DNA from: Larkinella punicea
GTDB taxonomy: Bacteria > Bacteroidota > Bacteroidia > Cytophagales > Spirosomataceae
Assembly (NCBI RefSeq): GCF_003334855.1
Contig: NZ_QOWE01000036.1
Coordinates: 1 to 64,000, forward strand
DNA: 64,000 bases
Direction of reading: 5' to 3'
In this document: piece by piece, positions 8,515-16,202 of the stretch
Position numbering within the stretch: position 1 is the stretch's first letter
Layout: every line of letters begins with the position of its first letter
Notes under the pieces: model-generated
Told to the model about the DNA's origin: nothing
Database searches by the model: none
The model's input: only the letters and a program-made list of their open reading frames with translations
Program-made: the position numbers and the translations under genes

Positions 8515-9513
8515 TTACGTAGGCAGTCGCTGCATCAGTTGCTCCGTCCGGATTCCGTAGGCACACTGGAAATGGCCCAGCGGACATTTTTTGCGCCCGT
8601 GCAGACCGCAGGGACGGCAGTCGAGAATTTCCTCAATCTCGATCTGCTGCGAATCGTCGGCCAGCGGCCCGAAACCGAACTGCGGAATGGTTGAACAGAA
8701 AATGGCCGTTGTCGGGGCATTCACCGCCGACGCCAGATGCAGGGGGGCCGAATCGTTGACGTAATTCATCTGCGCCCCTTTCATCAAAGCCGCCGATTCC
8801 AGAAACGACAGTTTTCCGGAAAGATTCACCACCCGTTCGCTGCCAACCCCCTGCCGAATCCGCTCCACGGCTTCGGAGTCCGACGGGGCACCCAGCAAAT
8901 ATACCGTCAGCGACGGCGGTATCTGTCGCAGAAAGTCCATCCATTTTTCTTCCGGATACTGTTTGGTAAACCAGACCGATGTCGGTGCCAGGCAAATGTA
9001 CGGTTTGGTCTGGTACGGTTTTATACGCTCGAAATCGCCGGGTGACGGATACAGCTTGGGCTTCAGTGCGGCATGATTCGTAAACCAGCTAACCAGTTCC
9101 GTATTGCGGTTAATCTCATGAATATCAGGCGCAATCCGATGATCGATGCCGTACGTAAAGAAGCGGGAAAACGGATTTTTCTCAAACCCAACGGTTTCGT
9201 CGGCCCCCGATAGCGCCGTTAGCAAACCCGTTGCGCCGAAGCGTTGCAGGTTGATCACCTTGTCGTAGCGACGGGGGCGAATGAGCCGGATCAAGCGCAG
9301 CAAATCGCGGTATTTACCGTTCTTTTTATCCCAGATCAGTACGTCATTCAAGTGCGGATTGTTTTTCAGTAACCCTTCGTTCCCCTTCCGAAGCAAAAAG
9401 TCGATCGTAGCATCCGGAAAATGGAAATGGAGTTTTTCGACCAGTGACGTGGCCAGAATGACATCGCCGATGAAAGCGGTTTGGACAATAAGAAACCGGG
9501 GCGGTTGATTCAT
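8515..9513 (-). CDS. Glycosyltransferase family 9 (heptosyltransferase-like)
   Basis: 332-residue GT-B fold enzyme similar to ADP-heptose:LPS heptosyltransferases (WaaF/RfaF group), acting at the cytoplasmic face of the inner membrane on lipopolysaccharide or another glycan. The N-terminus RFLIVQTAFIGDVILAT is the classic start of the family. The C-terminal half has the donor-binding region CLAPTSVWFTKQYPEEKW followed by NDSAPLHLASA. A cluster of four cysteines near the end (CRPCGLHGRKKCPLGHFQC) is common in Bacteroidota members. The actual acceptor sugar cannot be read from sequence. It is first in a probable two-gene unit with the MscS gene. Confidence 0.88.
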   Translation of the reverse strand: MNQPPRFLIVQTAFIGDVILATSLVEKLHFHFPDATIDFLLRKGNEGLLKNNPHLNDVLIWDKKNGKYRDLLRLIRLIRPRRYDKVINLQRFGATGLLTALSGADETVGFEKNPFSRFFTYGIDHRIAPDIHEINRNTELVSWFTNHAALKPKLYPSPGDFERIKPYQTKPYICLAPTSVWFTKQYPEEKWMDFLRQIPPSLTVYLLGAPSDSEAVERIRQGVGSERVVNLSGKLSFLESAALMKGAQMNYVNDSAPLHLASAVNAPTTAIFCSTIPQFGFGPLADDSQQIEIEEILDCRPCGLHGRKKCPLGHFQCAYGIRTEQLMQRLPT

Positions 9514-9629
9514 CTACTAAATTTCAGAATGGCCTTTACCTCTCAACACATTAATCCATTCAATATTAGATTAAAAACCCCTGATTCCAAAAACCGGAGA
9601 CCGGATTCTGTCCATTTGTGTACATCCGC

Positions 9630-9645
9630 TGTCCGTTTCTGGACA
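9630..9645. promoter_or_regulatory. Inverted repeat, candidate operator upstream of padR
   Basis: TGTCC-N6-GGACA forms a short perfect inverted repeat, with a further TGTCCA at 9609. It lies about 110 bases before the PadR start in the 240-base divergent spacer shared with the GT9 gene. PadR-family repressors commonly bind such sites in their own promoters. The assignment is only positional. Confidence 0.25.
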
Positions 9646-9753
9646 AATTCCCTTTCAGCCCGTCATCAAAACCGGCCCTATTGCAACCAGAAAGGCATTC
9701 TGGCAGTTTGGCAAGGCATTTGTTTAGCAAATAACAAGGAAATACAAAAAACC

Positions 9754-10086
9754 ATGGGAAGACCATATCTGGGCGAATTTGAAGAACTGGTTTTACTCAC
9801 CGTGGCGGTGCTGGACGGAAGTGCGTATGGCGTGACGATTGCGGCTGAACTAAAGCAGCGTACGGATCGCGTCATTAGCCTGAGTGGTGTTCACATCGCC
9901 TTATACCGTCTGGAGGAAAAAGGGTTCGTAAGCTCCGAACTGGGCGGTGCCACGGCCGCACGGGGTGGTCGCCGAAAGCGGTTATTTGGCATCACGGCAG
10001 CCGGCAAACAAACCTTGAGCGAGATGCGGCAGGTACGCAACGACCTCTGGGAATCCATTCCAAACCCGTCCTGGTCGAACGTATGA
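9754..10086 (+). CDS. PadR-family transcriptional regulator
   Basis: 110-residue winged-helix protein. The start at 9754 (MGRPYLGEFEELVLL) is chosen because this is the canonical PadR beginning; the longer upstream frame is low-complexity and unlike the family. The helix-turn-helix core is in YGVTIAAELKQRT...SLSGVHIALYRLEEKG and the wing in RRKRLFGITAAGKQTL. The C-terminal dimerisation part is short (PadR-s1 type). The stop overlaps the permease start by four bases (ATGA), so the two are translationally coupled. This PadR plus prefix-domain permease arrangement recurs in Spirosomaceae, suggesting that PadR controls the transporter. Confidence 0.92.
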   Translation: MGRPYLGEFEELVLLTVAVLDGSAYGVTIAAELKQRTDRVISLSGVHIALYRLEEKGFVSSELGGATAARGGRRKRLFGITAAGKQTLSEMRQVRNDLWESIPNPSWSNV

Positions 10087-12812
10087 ACACTCCCCAACCA
10101 CCCGCCTGGGCCGACCGTTTGCTGAAGGGATTGTGCCCCCCCGCTTTGCAGGAAGAACTCCTGGGTGATCTGCACGAGCAGTTTGCCGATCAGGTCGCCG
10201 GGTTTGGCATCCGGAAAGCCCGGCGGCTGTACGCACTGGAAGTGATCAAATTCTGCCGACCGTATTTTCTGAAACGACGAACGGCCCATTTCATCAAACC
10301 GTCTGCCAATCCGGTTTCAAAAACCGCTCACCGATACCCTTTACGTGACGAACGCCAACCTTTTTTTCTGCAACCAGACATGCTCCGTAATTATTTAAAA
10401 ATCGCCTTTCGCAACCTTTGGAAAAGCAAAGGATACGCAGCCATCAACGTGGTGGGCCTCTCGGTGGCCTTCTGCATCTGCGTTTTTTTGTTCCTGACGT
10501 CCTATCTACAGTTGACCTACGACTCCTTTCACCAGGATGGAAACCGAATTTTCAAGACTTATCTTTTTTCGAATGATCCGGAAAAAGCGACGCGCAGTGC
10601 CAACATGCCGTTGCCTTTTGTGCCGGCTCTGAAAGCCGACTATCCCGAACTGGAAGCCGCAACCCGGATTATGACCGGCCGGAAAAGCCTGGTAGAAGCG
10701 AAAGGCAAGTATTTCGACAAGCTGCTGTTACACACCGACCAGGATTTTCTGAAAATCTTTTCATTTCCCCTCCTCAAAGGGAACCGGGAAATCGCGCTTC
10801 GCGACCTGAGCAGCATCGTTCTCAGCGAGAACATGGCGACGGCCATTTTTGGCACCGAGAACCCGATGGGAAAAACCGTGCTGGTGGGCCGCGACGCCGA
10901 TCAGAAGCAGTACGTTGTCACCGGCGTCATCGGCGATGCGCCCTACAACAATTCGTCGATTCAGTACGATGCCCTGGTCCGAATCGAAAATGCGCCGAAC
11001 TATCAGAATAACAAAGAACAGTGGAATGGCCATTTTTATACGGTTTACCTAAAATTGCCGCCCCAGGTCGATCAGGCTACGTTCGAAAACCGCCTGAAAC
11101 CATTTGCCCAAAAATACTTCTCCGGTGTGCTGAAAGACCTCAAAGAGAAAAAAGCCCGGCCCGATCAACGGGGTGATTTGTTTGCCATCCGATTGCAGCA
11201 GCTTTCCAAGGTGCATTTTGACCGGGAAATATCCGGAGGAAAAGGTGCCCCGATTGCGATTGTATATACGCTGCTGGGAATGGCCGCTTTTATCCTGCTG
11301 ATTGCCAGCATCAATTTCATCAACCTGAGCATCGCCCGCTCGTTCACCCGCGCCCGGGAAGTTGGCGTCCGGAAATCGTTGGGGGCGCTTAAAAACCAGC
11401 TTTTTGTCCAGATCTGGGGTGAATCGACTCTCCTTTGTCTGGTGGGTTTTCTGGTGGGCATCCTGCTCACCTACCTGCTGATGCCGCAGTTCAACGCCAC
11501 GTTCGACGCCCGGCTGAAACTGGAATACATGCTCAAACCCGGTTTTGTGGGCATGATTCTCGGCGTATTTATACTGGTTACCCTCGTGGCCGGGGGCTAT
11601 CCGGCCTGGCAAATGGCGAAGTTCAACGCGGTGGAAGTGCTGAAAGGCAAACTGTCGATGAAACGGCCGGGCGTTTTACGCAACTCGCTGATCGTTACCC
11701 AATTCGCGATGTCGTGTTTGCTGGCCTGCTGCACGATCATTGCCGCCCAGCAAGTCGATCATCTGCGCACCCGGCCCCTCGGTTTTGAAAAAGAACAGGT
11801 CATCAGCATTCCGGTGGGCAATCAGGTCGACGGACGGCAAGTGCTCGGGCGGTTGCGGAACAAGTTGGCAACCGATCCTGCGGTGCTGGCCGTAACGGGC
11901 ACGAGCGTCAACATCGGTCGCGGGCGGGATCGGGTTACCTCGCGCACCTCCGCCGGATTTAAATACAAGGGAAGAGAGGTCGCTACGGATATCTTGCTGG
12001 TCGATTATGATTACCTCAAAACGCTGAATATTAAGCCGGTATCTGGCCGTGACTTTAGCCGCTCCTATTCGACAGATTCCGTAAATCGGATTATTATTAC
12101 CGAAAGCATGGCCAAAATGCTGGGCGAACCCAAACCGGTGGGCCTCTTTATGGGCGACGATGAAGATACGACAGGCACCAAATCGGAAATTATCGGCGTC
12201 ATTCCGGATTTCCATTTGTATTCGCTGGCCGATGAAAACCGCCCCATTACGATGCATCTTTCCCATTCGGAAACCATTCATTACATCTTTATTCGGGTCA
12301 CTCCGCAAAGTCTGGCGGGCTCGATGGAGAAGCTGAGAGCGGTCTGGCAGGAAGTGGCCCCGCAATCGGAATTTATGGGGACGTTTATGGATGAAAATGT
12401 TGATGCGTGGTACCAGAACGAAGAACAGATGGCAAAAATCTGCAGCCTGGCGGCCGGTATTGCCATTTTGTTGTCCTGCCTGGGTCTGTTTGCCGTGGCG
12501 ATGATGGTGATCGAACAGCGAACGAAAGAAATCGGGATCCGAAAAGTGATGGGCGCCAGCATCCCGAACCTCATCGTGGTGCTATCGCGCGATTTTGTTA
12601 AACTGGTGCTGGTGGCCCTGCTGATTGCCCTTCCCATTGCCTGGTTTTTGATGAATACCTGGCTCGACAATTACCGGGAGCGCATTCAAATCAGCTTCTG
12701 GGTGTTGGCCGGTGTTGGCCTGTCCGCCATCCTGATTGCGCTGGCGACGGTCAGTTTCCAGACTATCAAAGCCGCCCTGGTGAATCCGGTAAAAAGTTTA
12801 CGCAGTGAATAA
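10083..12812 (+). CDS. ABC transporter permease, FtsX/MacB type with N-terminal prefix domain
   Basis: 909-residue inner-membrane permease. Residues 1-70 form a 'permease prefix' domain (starting PPAWADRLLKGLCPPALQEE), followed by the usual FtsX start LRNYLKIAFRNLWKSKG near residue 100. A first membrane helix, a large periplasmic MacB_PCD-like region and three FtsX helices (about 395-500) follow. The whole module is then repeated, ending with helices at about 790-905. LAGGYPAW and the sequences before the final helices (KEIGIRKVMGAS) are family hallmarks. No ATPase gene is adjacent, so it must borrow one. The substrate is unknown; related proteins act in antimicrobial peptide or lipoprotein export. 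The 10083 start is supported by the ATGA overlap with padR. Confidence 0.93.
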   Translation: MNTPQPPAWADRLLKGLCPPALQEELLGDLHEQFADQVAGFGIRKARRLYALEVIKFCRPYFLKRRTAHFIKPSANPVSKTAHRYPLRDERQPFFLQPDMLRNYLKIAFRNLWKSKGYAAINVVGLSVAFCICVFLFLTSYLQLTYDSFHQDGNRIFKTYLFSNDPEKATRSANMPLPFVPALKADYPELEAATRIMTGRKSLVEAKGKYFDKLLLHTDQDFLKIFSFPLLKGNREIALRDLSSIVLSENMATAIFGTENPMGKTVLVGRDADQKQYVVTGVIGDAPYNNSSIQYDALVRIENAPNYQNNKEQWNGHFYTVYLKLPPQVDQATFENRLKPFAQKYFSGVLKDLKEKKARPDQRGDLFAIRLQQLSKVHFDREISGGKGAPIAIVYTLLGMAAFILLIASINFINLSIARSFTRAREVGVRKSLGALKNQLFVQIWGESTLLCLVGFLVGILLTYLLMPQFNATFDARLKLEYMLKPGFVGMILGVFILVTLVAGGYPAWQMAKFNAVEVLKGKLSMKRPGVLRNSLIVTQFAMSCLLACCTIIAAQQVDHLRTRPLGFEKEQVISIPVGNQVDGRQVLGRLRNKLATDPAVLAVTGTSVNIGRGRDRVTSRTSAGFKYKGREVATDILLVDYDYLKTLNIKPVSGRDFSRSYSTDSVNRIIITESMAKMLGEPKPVGLFMGDDEDTTGTKSEIIGVIPDFHLYSLADENRPITMHLSHSETIHYIFIRVTPQSLAGSMEKLRAVWQEVAPQSEFMGTFMDENVDAWYQNEEQMAKICSLAAGIAILLSCLGLFAVAMMVIEQRTKEIGIRKVMGASIPNLIVVLSRDFVKLVLVALLIALPIAWFLMNTWLDNYRERIQISFWVLAGVGLSAILIALATVSFQTIKAALVNPVKSLRSE

Positions 12813-12830
12813 AACCAAACAACAGATTCT

Positions 12831-13178
12831 ATGAAACTCCTTTTGATTAGCCTGTTCCTAACCATCAACACGGTCGCCATGGCTCAATCTTCGCTGCGAA
12901 TGCGCATTAGCGACGACGAGAAAATGCTCTCGATCCGGATCGATGGCACGCGGAACGGACGCAAAATCCATTTCAACCGGGCATTCGATGTGTCGGACAT
13001 GAGTGCATTGCGCAAAGAATTGCTCAAATACCGGGTTTTCACGTCCCTCGAATTGTCGCCACCGCTGCATGAAATGCCGTGGGTCATTCTCTCGATATTG
13101 GGAGTTGTGGTCGTATTTTTCACGGGATTAGTCCTCCGGTTCCGGCCATCAAAACCGGCGCGGTTTCGATCGGTGTAA
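12831..13178 (+). CDS. Small exported/membrane protein of unknown function
   Basis: 115 residues, 18 bases after the permease stop and so probably in its operon. It begins with a signal peptide (LLLISLFLTINTVAMAQ), has a short periplasmic part of about 70 residues with the charged segment RMRISDDEKMLSIRIDG, and ends with a single membrane helix (WVILSILGVVVVFFTGLVL) and a basic tail. No family is recognised. The middle could be a small beta domain. Its position suggests an accessory to the PadR-regulated transporter, which is inference only. Confidence 0.7.
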   Translation: MKLLLISLFLTINTVAMAQSSLRMRISDDEKMLSIRIDGTRNGRKIHFNRAFDVSDMSALRKELLKYRVFTSLELSPPLHEMPWVILSILGVVVVFFTGLVLRFRPSKPARFRSV

Positions 13179-13185
13179 ACAACTG

Positions 13186-13333
13186 CTACAAAATGATTCA
13201 TCCCTACGGGATTTTTATGGATTCGATAATCCAATCCCGTAGGGATGAATCATTTTGTAGCCCCCGGTTTCAATCGGGGGTAGAGAATGAAACAAACAGG
13301 TCGAAAATCCCGTAGGGATGAATCATCTTGTAG
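13186..13333. repeat. REP-like palindromic repeat cluster (three copies of a 28-mer)
   Basis: A 28-base unit at 13186-13213 is exactly inverted at 13233-13260 (19-base loop between). It recurs at 13306-13333 in the same orientation as the second copy with one mismatch. The core word is CCCGTAGGGATGAATCAT. Between the copies, CCCCCG(13261-13266)...CGGGGG(13275-13280) forms another small hairpin. The cluster fills the gap between the convergent genes ending at 13178 and 13371. Structure and placement resemble REP/BIME elements mobilised by IS200/IS605-like transposases; no such transposase is in the window. Confidence 0.85.
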
Positions 13334-13370
13334 ACCCTCCTAAAACCGTATAAACCGGAAATAGGGCCAT

Positions 13371-13991
13371 TCACCGGCCTTTTAGCGTGTATTGAATCGA
13401 TGCGACACCTTGCACCGGTTTTCTACCAACGCCCGGCACGTAAATGGTGGTGTTCGATAAATCCGGCTTTTCGAAGACATACGTATTGGCCTGAATTCCC
13501 AGATCCAGAGTCAGGCGGGGCGCAATGTTGGTTGTAACGCCAGCAGTAATTCCCCCACTTAGAAAATTCTGCCTGTTCTTTCCTTCCCTTTCCAATCGCG
13601 GGCATGGGGCCATAACACAATACACAACCGTCGTCGATTTTCCAGTCTGATTAAGATAGCCAGCGGTTAGCTGAGGACCGAGATAAATGCGAAACTTCCC
13701 GGTTTCGTTCCAATACGCCCTGGCACCCAGTTTCAGGTATGCTCCGCCTGCTGTTCCTTCCCAATATCGATCATACGATTCATTCTGATTAGTTTGATAA
13801 AACTTCGGAAAAGAATAACCGCCGTGAAGGAAAATTTCATATCCTGGCGTTCTCAACACCGTCGCGTTTACTTCCACGGTTTTATTGAATAACGGCACCA
13901 TATTCAGGCCGATCTGCGGGCTGAGTCGTTGCGCAAACAACCCATGACTTAAAGCGAGTAAACCGAGCAACAGCAGGTAGATTGTCTTCAT
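13371..13991 (-). CDS. Outer-membrane beta-barrel-like protein
   Basis: 206 residues from the start at 13991 (MKTIYLLLLGLLALSHG), chosen because it opens directly with a signal peptide ending at LFAQ; the longer upstream frame is unlike coding sequence. The mature protein has alternating hydrophobic strands with Gly/Tyr/Asn turns (GYSFPKFY, LKLGARAYWNETGKFRIYLGPQLTAGYL, LSGGITAGVTTNIAPRLTLDLGI), typical of small porin-like barrels of the OMP_b-brl type. The end, SIQYTLKGR, is compatible with a final strand. Cargo and role are unknown. It is transcribed divergently from the M16 peptidase gene. Confidence 0.72.
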   Translation of the reverse strand: MKTIYLLLLGLLALSHGLFAQRLSPQIGLNMVPLFNKTVEVNATVLRTPGYEIFLHGGYSFPKFYQTNQNESYDRYWEGTAGGAYLKLGARAYWNETGKFRIYLGPQLTAGYLNQTGKSTTVVYCVMAPCPRLEREGKNRQNFLSGGITAGVTTNIAPRLTLDLGIQANTYVFEKPDLSNTTIYVPGVGRKPVQGVASIQYTLKGR

Positions 13992-14123
13992 CGTTGTATT
14001 GGGATGAACTATTCTTTGACTAAATTTAGTTTTTAATTCTGTACCTGCAACTGCACACGCAGCAAACAACCGCCGGTATTGCTGATTATCAGACCCTGGG
14101 CATCCCAACAGGGTTGGAAAAGA

Positions 14124-15371
14124 ATGGAAGATTACGAAGTATACACCTTACCGAACGGAATCCGGATTGTTCATAAACAAGTACCGCATACCCAAATTGC
14201 CCATTGCGGCATCATGCTCGACATCGGCAGCCGCGACGAATTGCCCCAACAGGAGGGCCTGGCCCACTTCTGGGAACACATGGCGTTCAAGGGGACCAAA
14301 AAGCGCAAATCCTTTCACATCATCAACCGGCTCGAAACCGTGGGTGGTGAGTTGAATGCCTATACGACCAAGGAGAAAGTCTGTTTTCACGCGTCGGTTT
14401 TGGGGTTGCATTTCGAAAAAGCCACGGAACTGCTGGCCGATATTGCCTTCCATTCGGTGTTTCCCGAAAAGCAGATCGAAAAAGAACGGAGCGTGATTCT
14501 GGAAGAAATGGCGATGTATTACGACTCGCCCGAAGATGCGCTCCAGGATGATTTCGACCAGGTGGTTTTCAAAAACCACCCGCTGGGCGGCAACATCCTC
14601 GGCACACCCGAAACCGTCAAATCCTTTACGCGGGACCAACTCCAGTCGTTTATTGTCGACAATCTCGACACCGAACGGGTCGTTTTTTCGTCGGTCAGCA
14701 ACCTGCCATTCAGCAAGGTCAAAAAGATTGCATCCAAATACCTGATCGATATTCCGCACCGCACTTCGGAGCGGAAACGGCTGGCACCCGAAAGCTATGA
14801 ACCGCAGCGGGTGACCGTCGAGCGGCCCATTACGCAGGCCCAGTGCGCCATTGGCCGCCCGTCGTATGCACTGGCCGATCCCCGCCGGTTGCCGTTTTTC
14901 ATGCTGGTCAATCTGCTCGGCGGACCCGGCATGAACTCCCGGCTGAACATGAACCTGCGCGAAAAATACGGACTGGTCTATTCCATCGAAGCCAGCTACA
15001 CGCCCTTTCTGGATACCGGTTTTCTGGGAATTTACTTCGGCACCGACCAAAAACACCTCGACCGCAGCAGCGCGCTCATCACCCGCGAACTGAAAGCCCT
15101 GCGCGAAAAACCGCTCACCAAACTGCAACTTCACAACACGAAAGAGCAGTTGATGGGTCAGTTGGCCATGTCGGAAGAAAGCAACCAGAGTTTTATGCTC
15201 ACGATGGGAAAAAGCATTCTGGACACGGGAAAACTGGACTCGCTGGAGGAGATTTTCAAGGAAATCCGGGAAGTCGATGCCGGTTTGATGCAGGATCTGG
15301 CCAACGAGATGTTCGACGAAAGCCAACTGAGCTACCTCACCTTTGTGCCGGAGCCGGACGAGGACGAATAA
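14124..15371 (+). CDS. M16-family zinc metallopeptidase (insulinase-like)
   Basis: 415-residue processing-type peptidase. The start at 14124 (MEDYEVYTLPNGIRIV) is the normal family beginning. The inverted zinc motif HFWEH is at residues 48-52 (H48, E51, H52), with the distal glutamate in ERSVILEEMAMY about 75 residues on. The C-terminal half contains the second M16 fold with the usual LREKYGLVYSIEASY motif. The length fits the single-chain bacterial/mitochondrial processing-peptidase type. No signal peptide is seen, so it probably acts in the cytoplasm on small peptides. It stands alone on the plus strand. Confidence 0.94.
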   Translation: MEDYEVYTLPNGIRIVHKQVPHTQIAHCGIMLDIGSRDELPQQEGLAHFWEHMAFKGTKKRKSFHIINRLETVGGELNAYTTKEKVCFHASVLGLHFEKATELLADIAFHSVFPEKQIEKERSVILEEMAMYYDSPEDALQDDFDQVVFKNHPLGGNILGTPETVKSFTRDQLQSFIVDNLDTERVVFSSVSNLPFSKVKKIASKYLIDIPHRTSERKRLAPESYEPQRVTVERPITQAQCAIGRPSYALADPRRLPFFMLVNLLGGPGMNSRLNMNLREKYGLVYSIEASYTPFLDTGFLGIYFGTDQKHLDRSSALITRELKALREKPLTKLQLHNTKEQLMGQLAMSEESNQSFMLTMGKSILDTGKLDSLEEIFKEIREVDAGLMQDLANEMFDESQLSYLTFVPEPDEDE

Positions 15372-15530
15372 CTACGCCCTTCCCGTTCGCTAATGTAAAT
15401 CGCCGAAGCGATGATAAAATAGGAGCGGCCCATTCCCGTTAACAGAATAGTCGTATTTTTACACGGCCACCGGGTTTCGTTTTCAACCGCCTAAAGTAAA
15501 CCGGGCCGAACAGGCTCACAGTCAACCGGC

Positions 15531-16196
15531 ATGGATTTTTTGCCACCTGAAATTTCAGCGTATTCCGAAGCGCACACCTCGCCCGAAAGCGAGTTGTTGC
15601 GCCAGCTAAATCGAAACACCCGCGCCCGGATGCTCTATCCGCGGATGCTTTCCGGCCACTTGCAGGGGCGGTTTTTAGCCATGATTTCCCGGATGCTCCG
15701 CCCCCATCGAATTCTCGAAATTGGCACCTTCACGGGGTATTCTGCCCTGTGTCTGGCCGAAGGGCTGGCCGAGGATGGCGTCCTGATAACCATCGAAAAA
15801 GACGACGAACTGGAGTCCTTTGCCCGCTCCTACTGGAATCAGTCGCCGGTGGGGTCGCGGATCGACCTCCGCCTGGGCCTGGCCCCCGAACTGATCCCGA
15901 CCCTCGAAGGGCCGTTCGATCTGGTCTTTATCGATGCCGATAAAGAAAATTATAGTTTGTATTACGACCTGGTTTTCGACAAGGTGCGACCGGGTGGCAT
16001 CATTTTAGCTGATAATGTTCTGTGGAGCGGCAAGGTCGTCCGGCCCGTCGGCAAGGGACGCACGGCCGCCGAACGCCGGGCCGACAAAGACACGCAGGCG
16101 GTGCTTGATTTTAACCGAAAAGTGAGTGAGGATTCGCGCGTCGAGCAGGTTTTGCTGCCCGTACGGGACGGATTAATGATGATTTACAAACGATAA
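15531..16196 (+). CDS. O-methyltransferase (class I SAM-dependent, Methyltransf_3)
   Basis: 221 residues of the catechol/caffeoyl-CoA O-methyltransferase family, moving a methyl group from SAM to a hydroxyl. The SAM site is ILEIGTFTGYSALCLAE, followed by the acidic strand VLITIEKDDEL. FDLVFIDADKENY carries the metal-binding aspartates, and IILADNVLWSGKVV is the next conserved strand. The natural substrate is not known for Bacteroidota members. It is the first gene of a closely packed unit: the lytic transglycosylase starts only 6 bases after its stop. Confidence 0.93.
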   Translation: MDFLPPEISAYSEAHTSPESELLRQLNRNTRARMLYPRMLSGHLQGRFLAMISRMLRPHRILEIGTFTGYSALCLAEGLAEDGVLITIEKDDELESFARSYWNQSPVGSRIDLRLGLAPELIPTLEGPFDLVFIDADKENYSLYYDLVFDKVRPGGIILADNVLWSGKVVRPVGKGRTAAERRADKDTQAVLDFNRKVSEDSRVEQVLLPVRDGLMMIYKR

Positions 16197-16202
16197 CAGC
16201 GT

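Noticed and set aside
9481-9753. N-terminal extension of the PadR regulator
   Set aside because: The product upstream of 9754 is unlike PadR; MGRPYLGEFEELVLL at 9754 is the canonical start.
13186-13333. CRISPR array
   Set aside because: Only three copies, two of them inverted, with unequal spacers; this is a REP-type pattern and no cas gene is present.
14148-15326. 392-codon open frame antisense to the M16 peptidase
   Set aside because: Shadow of a GC-rich gene; the sense strand encodes full catalytic motifs and the antisense product shows no family features.
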